A program made the position numbers and the translations under genes. From Calvatia gigantea (lineage: Eukaryota; Basidiomycota; Agaricomycetes; Agaricales; Lycoperdaceae), in NCBI GenBank assembly GCA_025093985.1, contig JACAAK010000001.1, positions 1,612,001 through 1,676,000 of the forward strand: a stretch of DNA of 64,000 nucleotides, written 5' to 3'. This document shows positions 12,925 to 23,598 of the stretch, in pieces. The first letter of the stretch is position 1, and every line of letters starts with the position of its first letter. The notes beneath the pieces are model-generated. The model saw nothing but the letters and a program-made list of their open reading frames with translations. It searched no databases and was not told the origin of the DNA.

Positions 12925-13056
12925 TTCTGCAAAGACCTGCAGACGTAGAAAGAGATGAAACACGAAAAGTTCAACCCAACCTTTGCAAAAGGGTATCACG
13001 AAAGTCTTGATATACATATATACCACTGAGCAGAAGTGAATTCGAGTGGAAGTTAA

Positions 13057-13087
13057 CCACCACCACCACCACCACCACCACCACCAC
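13057..13087. repeat. (CCA)n microsatellite
   Basis: About ten perfect CCA units in the short gap between EBP and the 3' end of the WD40 gene. Non-coding; likely length-polymorphic. Confidence 0.9.
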
Positions 13088-13108
13088 TACCTCACCGCTT
13101 CGGGCGAA

Positions 13109-14555
13109 CTACACTTTGAGAGTCTTGATAGACTTGCCAGAGCAGATTGCCACCCACTCGCCTGTGGTAGTCGTAAGGCCGTTAGGGAGAGTCATCCCTT
13201 GGATAGGCGGTGACCACGCTAGGTTAGTGATTTGACCTGAAGCTGTATAGCACATCACGGGATCTGTGATAATCTTCTTCTTGGCGTCTGGGCGCGGAGA
13301 GTTGAGCCGTGAACTTGTATTCCGGGGGGAGACGGCGTTTGGCTGGGCGTGGTCCATGATGTCCCAAAGTAACAATTGACAATCGTCGGCTAGGACGTAT
13401 TTTAGCGGAAAACGGTATGCGTGTAAATAGGGGACGCACCTGCTGTTGCAAGAAGAGGTTGTTCAGCTGAGCCCCAACCCAAAGCGTTTATCGGGGCGAT
13501 GTGGCCTCTTAGCTCCATAACAGGTTGACCTGGACTTCTCATGTCAAGAATCTGCACGTCACAGCCATCCATATGGAAGGTCGACATATAGTTGGAGTCT
13601 AATGGGTTGAAAGCAATCCTTAGGAGAGGAGAGGTCGGAGGTCGAGCCGATGTAGAGGGAGAGGCTGAAGGTGGGGGTGGATTTTTTGGTGCGGGGGTTT
13701 CGTATAAAATGGTTGAGTGATCGAGAGCCCGAAGGTCGAACGCGCGAAGACTTCCATCTGCGCCGACAGAGACAAAGATATCGGTAGAACCAGGCAGCCA
13801 TGCCACATCGTATACTTCTCGATCATGTGCAATGAGCTGGGTGATGGCAGTCGATGTGTCAATATTCCAAACTGTACATGTAGTATCGATCGAGGAGGTG
13901 ACAATGAGACTGGGTGATTTTTCGTTCCAAGAGAAGTTGGTCAGGGGGGCTCCGGTCGACTGACTTTGGACCTTGGACTGCTGCAAGATCGCTGGATGAG
14001 ATCGAGGGAATACGAGCTTATCCGACAAACCTACGTACACCAGAGAGAGCAGTCTTCATCGTCAATACATGACTACCAACAGTGTTCGGTGCCCGTCCAA
14101 CGTAACCCGACACATTCGAGGGTCCATCACTATTGTATTCCCAAACACGGAGGGCATCACCGGTTGTAGCAAGCAATTCAGTATTGGGAGATTTTTGTGA
14201 CCAAGTATGGTTCGCTGCTGAGGCAGGTTGCCATTGCAAACTTGTAGCTGGGTATCCATGGTAGGCCTCAACAAGACTGATAAAATCCGGGTAATCGGTG
14301 AAATCGTCTTCGACGAGTACGTGCTCATCTTGAAGCCCGAGGATAGCAATATAATTCTGGTAATTGTCTAGGAAGGACGCGACTCCTAAGCGAAAGGTCG
14401 ACCTGTGGCGTGCTGGCTGGTTGGGAGCCGACGTTTTGCACCAATCCATACTATGCACGGGCCCTATGATTGAGTAAACGATTGGGGTAAGAAAAATCAA
14501 GGTTTGGGTATCGCTTACATGGTGCCTCGTACTGAAGGGTAGTTGTTTGACTCAT
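13109..14555 (-). CDS. DCAF7: WD40 protein DCAF7/WDR68
   Basis: Conserved WD40 propeller related to human DCAF7/WDR68 and plant AN11/TTG1-LWD1. These act as scaffolds for DYRK kinases, DDB1-cullin 4 ligase and transcription complexes. Exon 1 (start 14555) reads MSQTTTLQYEAP and joins WPVHSMDWCKTSAP across a short intron; the YEAPWPVxxMxW opening is diagnostic. Then come FRLGVASFLDNYQNYIAILG, VEDDFTDYPDF, YHGYPATSLQWQP, VTSSIDTTCTVWNIDT, LIAHDREVYDVAW, SVGADGSLRAFDLR, PINALGWGSAEQPLLAT and the C-terminal EWVAICSGKSIKTLKV. A Pro/Ser-rich loop (PPPPSASPSTSARP) sits between blades. Confidence 0.93.
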
Positions 14556-14952
14556 TCTTCAGACAAACAAACTTTTCGTGGAAAGAGGGAGGGGTGCTGC
14601 AGGCAGAAGGATGGCTTCACCGGTGTGTGCCTGTTCAGCACAATTCGCTTTATTGATTCAAGAAATAGAAAGTGGTTCTCACGGCTCTGGGCTGAGCGTT
14701 GCCTCTGCCTCTGAGACTTCGAGCAGTCCAGCCTACGATCCATAGGGCCCCTCGAAGTTACTTGGAGGATTTACTTCCACAGAGTAAGCAACTACTACGT
14801 TCAGGCATGTTCTAGAAATAAAAGATGCACTTGACGAAATACGGACCCCCCCGTCTCTCTCCACGTTCCATCGGAGAGACCGCCACCTTTTGTTATATAT
14901 AATTTACTGTTATAATGCTCATCCTTCGTATCGAAATTCGCCTGACTCCCCT

Positions 14953-17270
14953 TTACATGATATCTTGAGGTTTCATAGTCGCTTGCTGCTCCCTCGTACT
15001 TACAGAAGGACTGGTACTCAAAGAAGGAAAGGGAACCGAGGCCGGTAACCGGTGTTCCCGCACGAAAAATGTACCTCCTGATGCTGTGAAAGAAACTCTC
15101 AATTTGTCGGTGGTAGAAGGGTAGGCTGGAACGCTAAGCGACGCCACGTCCGAAAGAGGTTCCCTGTTACCAAATGGTCGAGCCGCCGACCCGAGCTAGA
15201 ACATCTTGGTAGGACCCCTGAATATTCTGGCAGATGTTCGTCGGGCATCCGCAGGTTTTGGAGCACTTTTGGCCAAAAGTCCGTCGGCGGTTCGCAGGTA
15301 TTCGGTCATTTTTGGCGGTCAAAGTCCGTCGGCCAATCCGCAGGCCCTGGGGGCCGCCACTCAAGGTACGTGATCCGCAGGCCAGCCTGGCCAGTGATTG
15401 GTCCGGCACCGCCGGCAACTCCAGGGGGGGACACCGGCCAACTTTGGTGCTGTCACTCTGAAGCGAAGACCGTGAATGATTATATGGGGAAATACCCAAA
15501 CTTTTAATGGTAGCTTGGTTATGTCCTGTTGTGTTTGCCATCACCCAATGTAGTTCCTGTACCGAAAAAACACCGAAAAATGTGACTTCTTTGTAGTGAG
15601 GTGGTCGAACATTTCCAAACCTCGAGTAACACATCACATCTTCGTCTGAACACCGGAAAATGACACATATCGACCTCACGGGAAATCCTGACCTTTTCAA
15701 TGAAGGTTATTGGATTGGCACAAACAAAATCTACCCATCATCGAACCCCCCTGCCGACATGGGGGCCTACTGTGACAAGCTATATCGCCCACCAACGTGA
15801 ACAGGCTAAAACTGGAGTTCGGAGGTATCACTTGAAAGACACATCCACAGAGGAGTTGACTGAGCCCGTTGCGTCATCTGAGCCCACAAGCTTGTCTATC
15901 AAGCAGAAGTTACTCCAAGAATTCCACTTTATTATCCACAACTTCGAAGAGAAAGGGGCATGCACAGCATTAGGTCGTACAGCTCGATCGAACCCAGGCC
16001 GGACGTCCATCCCATCACTTTCCGGAAATTCTGCCAATGCCCCAAAGAGGCCGCAGCAACGCGTTCTAGAAATATACGTCCCACCATTCCTGTTACATAT
16101 GTTCAGAAGGTGCTGATAGGCCATGTATAAATTAGGCACTCTCATCACGAAGTAAAGCTTTTGCTAAGTACACATTACCTGAGGACTACGCGACAGCTTG
16201 TGTCAGCTCAACTTATCCGTTGCAACCTGCATTGCTCGGAAATGGAGGTGGAAGTACCTGGGGTCTCGTACTAGTGGAAGAGAAGATTATGCTTGCTAAA
16301 GGTGCGTTCAAGGGCACTGACTCGATTTTCCCAGTCATTCACAGTCCCTTAGTTCCCTCGGTCTATGCTCGAAGTGGCGGGGAAAATGGCAGACATGGCC
16401 GAGTTGATGGAGTCGACAGTATCACGACAGTCTCAAACTTAGCACTGCAAATATTTGAACCTACTCGTGGTGATGATTTCAAGGATACACCTCGAGATTT
16501 ACGACATCTTGGCCTCAAGAAATTTGCCGTCCTGCCTTCAAATCACTTCTTAACGGTGCTCAATAAACTGCCGGTGTATCAGGAAGTCCTCAAAACGTAC
16601 CGATTATACCAAACTGATGCAAACCGCTTCATATACCTCCGGAATCACCAACAGAAGCTCGTCCTTGTTCAGAAGCACCTAAAATCCAAGCTCAAGGAAG
16701 GAAACTGAAGGGATCAGGTTGTTGACTGATTTTAGTACTATTTTATATCACCAATATTCTGTCTGGGGCTGTCATACTGTTTATTTTTTTGGTTCGAAAA
16801 ATTTCCTTTTTTGGAAAATAGATGCCCACATCTGCAGGTCTTGGGGACCCCCCGGTAGGTCGGTCGGGAATCCGGAGGAAAATGGGCACTTTGGCCTGGC
16901 GTCCGTCCGCAGGTCGGGGACCCGGATTTTCCGACGTACATTTACCGTGATATTCAGGGGTCCTATCTTGGTTGGGTTCCTCTGATGATTACGAGCCAAC
17001 TTCAGGAACAAAATATCACACCGCGAAAGTTTAGTTGTGGTGCGAGGACGTAGGTGAGGCCAGAAGGGATTTTGATTGCAGGACTTCTTGCCATACTCGC
17101 GCAGGGTACAAAAGAGGAGTCGTGAACACTCGCACCGAAAAGAAACAGATTTTCCGCCTGCGATTTGAAAAATAGGACAACATTCTGCAGTCAATCAGCA
17201 AGGTTAGGCTATATTACTAATCAATACCAAGTACTGGTGAGTTATCAAAAGCCAATATCTTTAACGACAT
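14953..17270 (-). CDS. Small unknown gene with a transposon in its second intron
   Basis: Three exons join in phase: 17270-17235 (12 codons, MSLKILAFDNSP), 17184-17020 (55 codons, beginning NVVLFFKSQAENLFLFGASV) and 15195-14953 (80 codons plus stop, ending EQQATMKPQDIM). The product is 147 residues with no motif that I recognise. Intron 1 is 50 nt. Intron 2 now spans 15196-17019 (1,824 nt) because the element at 15211-16964 sits in it. Subtracting the element and one 8-bp duplication leaves 62 nt, a normal intron for this genome. The insertion is only 7 nt from the 3' splice site, with branch-point and polypyrimidine sequence on the far side of the element. Whether the gene is still correctly spliced is unknown. 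The exact phase match across all three exons is the main support. Confidence 0.6.
15203..15210. repeat. Left target-site duplication
   Basis: ATCTTGGT, identical to the copy at 16965-16972, directly abutting the left terminal inverted repeat. Confidence 0.85.
15236..15357. repeat. Sub-terminal tandem repeats of the element
   Basis: Three degenerate direct copies with a period of 43-45 bp. They begin GTTCGTCGG (15236), GTCCGTCGG (15279) and GTCCGTCGG (15324), each followed by a (T)CCGCAGG or TTCGCAGG box. A further GCAGG box lies near 15375, and related boxes lie near the right end (about 16833 and 16910). Such arrays are usual transposase-binding sites in large TIR elements. Confidence 0.65.
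15700..16708 (+). CDS. Element-internal open frame, function unknown
   Basis: Begins MKVIGLAQTKSTHHRTP at 15700. A 61-nt GT-AG intron (16092-16152, containing CTGAT) joins VPPFL to KAFAKYTLPEDYATAC in phase. The frame then runs to TGA at 16708, ending LKSKLKEGN, about 316 residues. It includes a Gly-rich LLGNGGGSTWGLVLVEEK patch. No zinc finger, hAT dimerisation motif, KDZ catalytic block or other transposase signature is visible. It may be a captured host gene fragment or the element's own unfamiliar protein. The start codon and a possible second intron near 16302 are uncertain. Confidence 0.35.
16965..16972. repeat. Right target-site duplication
   Basis: ATCTTGGT, the second perfect copy, directly after the right terminal inverted repeat (…ATATTCAGGGGTCCT). 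Confidence 0.85.
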
Positions 17271-17365
17271 GCGCGATATACAGGAAGCGTTGTTAAGTTC
17301 TGTCAGGTTCGGGAGTCGATCAGTGTCCAGTGCCCTTCTCGAAGACAGTTGCCGATTCGACCTGT

Positions 17366-19825
17366 TTAAAGTCGTACAAGGGTTTCAACTCGGCGTTCCT
17401 CTGGAAAAGTATCCACCGCTTTAGTAAAGTACGGCAAGAATTCGGTGAGTTGGTAGTTCATGTGCTTGGTCGTTGGAACAGCAAACACGTAGTCAAGTTC
17501 CTGCGAGACAAATGAGGTCAGAAGGGGGTACAGAACTAAGAAGGGCTGCTCACCTCCAAAGTACGCTGCTTTGTCTCCGGCAGGAGGAAGAAGATCATTA
17601 AAAATGCCACAATATTCAAACCAGCATAAAACCCGAATGCTATGCAGTCCGTTACATCTCGACACACCTCAAGGTATAACATAGGAATGCTCACCTCCTG
17701 TTGGAGTCAACGCAGCGAGCATACGCGGGAAGGTGAGGGAGAGGACTGCTGCCCAGAATAAGCATGTCGCCACGGCCCATGACCTTCTGCGGGTTAGTCT
17801 TGGGCGGTTATTTAAAAAGGGATCCCATCTTACATGCCCATCTCCCTATGTGTCAAAGGGAATACTTCAGCGGAATACGTGAACGGGACGGGGCCTTCTC
17901 CGGGGGAATAGAAGGCTGGGAAATTAAGCTCAGAAATCACAACCGTTGAGGACAAGGGAACCCAGCCCACCAGCGAAGATGAAAACGAAGAGGGCGATCA
18001 ATGGAACCCGGGCTGAATTATCCATTGGTATGAGGAAGCAGAAGCCCGCCACCAACAAAGTCCAAGCCATATTTGGGAAGGTGAACAATAATAGATTTCG
18101 TCGTCCGAAGGTGTCGATAGTCTGAAATTGTATCATCAAAAAGTTGCGCACGCGATGTTCTGTGTTCCAAAACCTACCCAGACAGCGGGGAAGGCAAAGA
18201 CCCAGTTGACGAGACCAAATCCAAAGGACGCTAAAAGCGCAGATCTCGTGCTGTATCCAGCCTCGACAAAGATAGTTGATGAGTAGAATGCAATGATATT
18301 GATACCACACATCTGCTGGGCAATCATCACGACCCAACTGGCTAAGGTCGCACGGCGAATGCGGGGGATCGTAAACAGCTCCAGGAACCTTGAAATGTAC
18401 GTTGAGCCGCTCATGACTGCGAACTCTTCTTGAAGCTGACGATGCACATAGTACAAATCTCGAGCAGCTTGCAGCTCTGTATTTCTGAGCCGTTTGAAAG
18501 ATTTGTAGGCTTCGTGGTATCGGCCCTTTTTCATGAGCCATCGGGGAGATTCTAACCCTTTTCAGAGTAGTTATTTTTGAATCGACATGTGCAACTCACC
18601 AGGACAAAAGTAAATTCCGATAACAAGGGGCACAGTTGGGAGGAAGGCAGAGCCGAGCTGCAAGCGCCAGGCGATATCACCGACCTGGTACAATGCAAGA
18701 TTGGCACAGAACCCTAAAAATATACCAAATGCTGTCTTTGTTGGGATAATGAGTTGTATATTCGGTCGCGTCGGGAGATTACAAAAGCGCATTGAACTCA
18801 CCCACATTTGCCAAGACATCACAAGGCCACCCCGGATGTTGGCTGGTGTGTTTTCAGCTGCGTAGACGGGAACAGTACTTGCTTTGGAGCCCATTCCAAT
18901 ACCAAGGAGCAAGCGGCAAACCTTGTAACACTATTCATCTGGATGCTCTTCATGTAAAATATGGCGCACGCACGAAAAGTTGGGGCCATGTTTGAGCGCA
19001 CCCAGAACCGATCACTGATAACAAACAGAAAATCCCTGCGATGAAAATAGTTCCGCGACGTCCAAAAAGGTTATTCAGAGGATCAGTCAGCCAGCATCCA
19101 ATAAGGGCCGAAGCTATGTACGGTCTACGGAACGTGAGCGACCCCTTCCACAAGGCCCTGGAGATGAAGCGAACTCTCACCCAGCATTGACCACACCAAC
19201 TATCCACTGATTATTGCTTGCGTTTGGATCTGTCTCCCGGGTACTGATGCCAAATTCATCGGGGAAAGACAGATTGGCACCGTTGGATCCGGTTTGATCC
19301 CACCCTCTGGAGTTGGAATGAGTCGAGTGCCACCCATTAAACATAGGAGACGTACTGGACAGCTGCTGCGATGGAGCAAAGGACTACGGTGTAGTAGAGG
19401 TCGCGCGGTTGGGACCACTTGTCTAGTGCGGGATGAGGTTTGCGTTAAAGAACGGCCTATGTAACTTACGAGTGGTCTCTCGGCGGATGGCCTCTCTATC
19501 TTCTTCGTCGAGTTCCGGGATCATCTCGAAATGAGAGGGATTTTGAGCGACGAGTGCCCCCTTCTGCAGCAAGGTCGTGACGTCTTCCATCCCCTTTTCC
19601 TTGGCGAAGTCCTCCACCTGGGACAGCAACTCTTCTCTTGGGATTCCATAAAGGGGATTTTGGATCCTGTTCAATGGCCCATACAGGTCAAATGATACCC
19701 TCCGGCATCAGGGGGTTAGGGGAGGGCATTTACCTGGCGCTGACATTGTTCATAATGTTTGCCCTTTCATTCTGTTCCTCGACACTCCCATAGTCCGGAT
19801 CCTTACGAACATCATCATCAGACAT
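17366..19825 (-). CDS. MFS sugar transporter
   Basis: Twelve-span major facilitator of the fungal sugar/inositol transporter family, in the plasma membrane. The start at 19825 gives [20 protein letters not shown], a long cytosolic N-terminus with [20 protein letters not shown]. Then come [24 protein letters not shown] and [21 protein letters not shown] (loop 2-3 signature). [21 protein letters not shown] is followed by [17 protein letters not shown] (PESPRWL motif). [26 protein letters not shown] TM7, [14 protein letters not shown], the [20 protein letters not shown] region and [17 protein letters not shown] complete it. Ten or more short introns interrupt the gene. Substrate cannot be read from sequence; hexose or a related polyol is most likely. 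Confidence 0.9.
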
Positions 19826-20785
19826 GGCTGCGGGCGGATTTGGTCAAGGTTGACACAAGATGTCAAGCGGGGCGACGAAGGGTGTATCTGATACCTTCCC
19901 CTTTTAAACCGTCGTTACATCCGCACGCATGGGATACCTCGTGCTTCACGGGGACGACGAAGTTGATGTAAGATTTTTGGTTGGTGATTTGTGGGGCTGC
20001 GATATACAATTAGATTTCGTGAGAAGCGCCAACCTTGCTTCGAATTAACCGAAAACCCCATTTACTTATAACCCTGTCGACGAAGTCCTCAAATGATTGG
20101 TCCCTTAATGCGTGTTCGGGAGCTAGACGTGTAGCTTCAAATTGAAGGAATATCAACTCAGTATGAAGGGGCTGGCATACAATGTTCTGAAAGCTGAGCG
20201 CTGACGGTTCGGTGCTTCCACATTCAGCCGGAATCAAATGTAGTTGATGGAGTGGAGTTACAGTAAATATAATTCCGGTTTCAACTCACCCGCTATACAA
20301 CAACGTGGCACTTGCCGTGAGCGACAGAAGACGAAATTAATATTGTACAAGCATGAACAAACTAATGACAGATGATGCAGGAGGGCGAACAAGCAAATAT
20401 AGGCGATCGTCCATTGGAAACTCGAATCGGTTGGATATCGAAAAACATGAGTGTGTCGGAAAGAGAGGGAGTGTCCCAAGTCGGGGGGAAAGATGTCGCC
20501 AATGGAACGCAAGTCGAATTCCCGCCGATGCTATTTTGGTCGAAAGACGATGCAGATTGACTTGCACTTGAGAGCCGGAATGTTGTGTAAAGCCGCGCAT
20601 CCGTAGAACGGTACACCCCCTAGAGATTAGGAGGATGTAGAGGAGGTGGTGGGACTGGAGGGGTCGGAAAATGAATAAGAATAGCAGAGCAGACTGGAGT
20701 CAGCAATCGGAATGTCCAAACAGCGGTTCGTTTGTTCTGAAGGCCATTAGTATTTTTACTTTATTATCGTTACTGTTTTTTTTTT
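19826..20785. other. Intergenic between two minus-strand genes
   Basis: Promoter side of the sugar transporter and 3' side of the next gene. Short overlapping open frames at 20010-20237 and 20353-20616 on both strands are not convincing. A poly-T run lies at about 20777-20786. No gene recognised. Confidence 0.35.
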
Positions 20786-21474
20786 TCAGTCAGTTTCGAC
20801 CATCGAAATAGCGCCGCATTGTTCGCAGAAGCTCCACATGGTTCGTTGGCCGTTAAGTCCTGAGGCGCAAGCAACCCGAAGTTTTGGTATTTGTGAACAG
20901 CCGGTTCTGGAGGCCAAGGTTAGAGAAAGGGGGTACGCGACGGTGAGCATGCAACTAGACAGCGGTTATTTTGAGGGGGGAACCTACCCATGGTGACGGA
21001 AACCACTTGACGGTTGAAGTAATCCCGGATGGCGGTCAAGTGACTGGGTCGCATAATGTGAGTAACTATGAGAATTAGGCTCTACACTGCCATCATTATT
21101 GAAGAATGGCAAAGGGTAAATGTCGAAAGAGGGATAGGCTGCTATATACATTGTAAGCGTTAAATTGGTCTGGGATACTGGGCGTGTCACATACGGGACT
21201 CGGATACGGGTGAGTTCGACGCGTTGGACGACGTGGAACTCGCATTGGACGGGAGTCGCATGTGGAAGGTGTCAGAGTATAAGGGCTCAGCCTCTGACAT
21301 GGCGACATCGTTATCCGACTCAACATGGGGGAACGGAACGAGTTTTAGTTGCTTTTTAGACTGATGACGCCGTGGACGGTATCAGCACCTGACAACGTAA
21401 ACGACGGCCAGGGAATGGTACGCACGGGGAAGACATCGTCCGCTTCTACCTCGAATTTGCGCTTAATAGTCCAT
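20786..21474 (-). CDS. Unrecognised four-exon protein with CxxC end
   Basis: Four short exons join in phase by GT-AG introns: ~21461-21426, 21360-21195, 21141-20988 and 20906-20786. The product is about 160 residues. It opens RKFEVEADDVFPSKKQLKLV and has a Ser/Asn-rich middle (LPSNASSTSSNASNSPVSES). It continues AYPSFDIYPLPFFNNDGSV and ends IPKLRVACASGLNGQRTMW followed by SFCEQCGAISMVETD. I have an impression of similar small proteins in Agaricomycete genomes but cannot name a family or function. The start is a problem. The well-placed ATG at 21474 is one base out of frame with exon 1 (ATG-G-ACT-ATT-AAG). The true start may therefore be further upstream through another intron (an ATG near 21625 would fit), or there is a 1-nt error. 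Confidence 0.55.
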
Positions 21475-22190
21475 TGTTTTTAGCAGAGTGTCAGTGAGGG
21501 TGGAGCGAAATGCTACTACACGGGAGGTGGGAGAGAGGGGGCTAAAGTGGACAGGATGCAGAAGATATTCACGGACGGAATCTTATAGATGCAATGTTTA
21601 CCCTTGTTGATTTTGTTCTCTGCATGCTAATTTATTGGGTATCCTTCGAAACGTATTGGGTCTGGCACCAAAAGAGAAATGCTTCCACCGAGTCTCGGTT
21701 GTTGCCGTCTTTCCGAGAGCGTCCGATTGGCTCGTGGTGAATGAACCCCAGTTTCACCTGCCCATAAAAGGCATTCACAGGTCGGCGTAACATAAATCTG
21801 ACAGAACTGACAAAAGCTGTGACAGCGTTATCATTTTAGGAGCTGTGACACATGGGTGTGGTCACGTCGAAACCAGGGTTTGGCGATCAACCACAGAGCG
21901 TTAATCAGGAAATTGATTGACCGAAAAAGGATAGATCAATCAGCCGATCAATCTCCAAACACATTTTGTTTGGTTGTGTACTGACACCTGTCAATGAAGC
22001 TCATCCGAGGCGGGAGTCCCAGGCGCCGAGGACAGGTTTGCATGTGTCAATGCAACCTCGTATTAAAGTCCCATATGTTGATCACGTGACCGTCAGGTCT
22101 CGTGGCAAATTTCGATCCGGCGACCTGGTTGCTGACGAAATGTGCAAACAAGTGACACTGCGCACAGTGTCTTGACCTCAACGACAACAC
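21475..22190. other. Divergent promoter region
   Basis: Gap between the start of the four-exon minus gene and the Apq12-like plus gene. It may hold a first exon of the former. No other gene seen. Confidence 0.35.
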
Positions 22191-22928
22191 ATGGATCCAG
22201 GCGATTTCAACCTCCCTGCGATTTTCGACCCAATATTTATTTATTTGGAAGACAATCTTCCACCTCCCTTATACAACCTTCTCCTCAACTTCTTGTCGCA
22301 CTGCCTCGCCGTCCTATCCGCACTTCTGAGTCTATTTGCCTCGCTGATGTCCAAAAATCCGTTGGAATGGGATGCACAAACGGTGCTACCACCATTAATA
22401 ACTCTCCTTGTCGCCTACCTCGCACTCTTGAGCATCTACCGAACGACCACCTGGATGATCCGCACCAGTTTCTGGTTCATGAAATGGGGGATGATTCTGG
22501 GTGCTCTCGTTGCTGGTATAGGCTGGTATATGGGGGTTGTTCAAGCTCAAGGGGGCGGGTTGATGAGCACCAGTCTTATTTCGTATTTCGGGAACATGGC
22601 CATGGACATGGTCAACGGGCAGAACCGCAATGCCGTTGGGGGTGATCGGACCCAGCGCACGCAGCGTACACCGACCAAAAGACCCAAGCCTTGGGAATCC
22701 TTTGATCGCCATCAGGAGTGGCAATATCATGAAGATGACGCGGAGCGAGGTGAAACTTCTGATCTTGAAAACTGGCTGAACAGTATGATGAATACAGCTG
22801 GACAGATCATGAAGGATGATTGGTGGCGGACAGGGCTGAGAGATATGATGGGCCAATCAGGTCAGGCCGCGGAAGAGAGTAACCACCGAGCACGGAGAAA
22901 AGCAAGTAGCAAATCGCACTCAAGGTGA
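22191..22928 (+). CDS. Membrane protein, Apq12-like (nuclear pore biogenesis)
   Basis: Intron-free, 245 codons, starting MDPGDFNLPAIFDPIFIYLE. Three hydrophobic segments are visible (LLLNFLSHCLAVLSALLSLF; LITLLVAYLALLSIY; FMKWGMILGALVAGIGWYMG), with RTTTWMIRTSFWF between the last two. A hydrophilic, charged C-terminus ends RKASSKSHSR. The paired spans with an aromatic, basic connector resemble the Apq12 family, small nuclear-envelope/ER proteins needed for pore assembly and lipid homeostasis. The basidiomycete proteins are longer than yeast Apq12. The family call is moderate; the coding call is strong. Confidence 0.6.
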   Translation: MDPGDFNLPAIFDPIFIYLEDNLPPPLYNLLLNFLSHCLAVLSALLSLFASLMSKNPLEWDAQTVLPPLITLLVAYLALLSIYRTTTWMIRTSFWFMKWGMILGALVAGIGWYMGVVQAQGGGLMSTSLISYFGNMAMDMVNGQNRNAVGGDRTQRTQRTPTKRPKPWESFDRHQEWQYHEDDAERGETSDLENWLNSMMNTAGQIMKDDWWRTGLRDMMGQSGQAAEESNHRARRKASSKSHSR

Positions 22929-23042
22929 TCCAAGGTGAGATTGGTACAGTAGCTTCATATTGCTGAAATTGAGATATATCTCAATATCTAAGGATGACAT
23001 TCCATAATATATTTGGGCACAGAAGGGATAAAGGTCGAAGAT

Positions 23043-23598
23043 TTAAGAAGTCTTGGCAACCTCAGGATGCGTAGATCTGTAGCTATATAACTTGTCAGGA
23101 TTGCCGTTCTACGTTGTGAGTTGATTACATACTGAGCAATTCGTCCCAACTGAGTAAGACCGGACATTCCCACAAAGAAGTTGACCTGGGAAGACTTAAG
23201 CTGCACTCTTCTCTATGAAGGTGGACGGGATACGACGTACGGCAGCCAAACTGTAGTTCACCGGTATAATCACAAGGGAGTATCGCACCCAGATAAAACC
23301 AGTCGTGGCCAGAGCTATGAAAGTTGAGCTCGCAATAGGAGGGTAGATGAAATTAGCGTAGGGGACACACCAAGATTCTGCGAAATGCTAAGCTTGTCCG
23401 CTGGCCGAGATAGATCTTTGAGCCCAGCGCCAACCAAGCACCACTTCATCACCGGGGCCCAGAAAAACACTGTCTTGGGACCTTCAAGACAGAATAAGCC
23501 ATGAACAAATAACCTGTATGCGCTGAAGACATACCGGCCGGATGGTTCATAAAAGCTTGGAACTTGGATGCTCCTGCCGATGCCGCTGCGCCAGACAT
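23043..23598 (-). CDS. MPC2: Mitochondrial pyruvate carrier subunit 2
   Basis: Small inner-membrane subunit that pairs with MPC1 to import pyruvate into the mitochondrial matrix. Start 23598: MSGAAASAGASKFQAFMNHPAG. An intron near 23535 leads to PKTVFFWAPVMKWCLVGAGL, then KDLSRPADKLSISQNLA and IIPVNYSLAAV-like residues. NFFVGMSGLTQLGRIAQ follows, and a last intron joins a short tail STHPEVAKTS with TAA at 23043. FWAPVMKW and the RPADKLS segment are MPC2-type, not MPC1. The length of about 125 residues is normal. Confidence 0.9.

Larger units (their letters stand above)
15211..16964. mobile_element. 1,754-bp TIR DNA transposon with 8-bp target-site duplication
   Basis: Both ends carry inverted repeats opening AGGACCCCTGAATAT. 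The similarity extends over about 34 bp with six mismatches (15211-15244 and 16931-16964). The element is flanked by the perfect direct repeat ATCTTGGT (15203-15210 and 16965-16972). Eight-bp duplications are the rule for hAT and for Kyakuja-Dileera-Zisupton (KDZ) elements, both common in Agaricomycetes. The sub-terminal GTYCGTCGG/CCGCAGG repeats also fit such elements. No DDE or RNase-H-like transposase is recognisable inside, so it is probably non-autonomous or a family I do not know. It carries one spliced open frame (15700-16708). The intact TSD argues for fairly recent insertion. Confidence 0.85.

Noticed and set aside
13057..13087. Trinucleotide repeat as possible CRISPR or regulatory array
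   Set aside because: Plain CCA microsatellite with no spacers.
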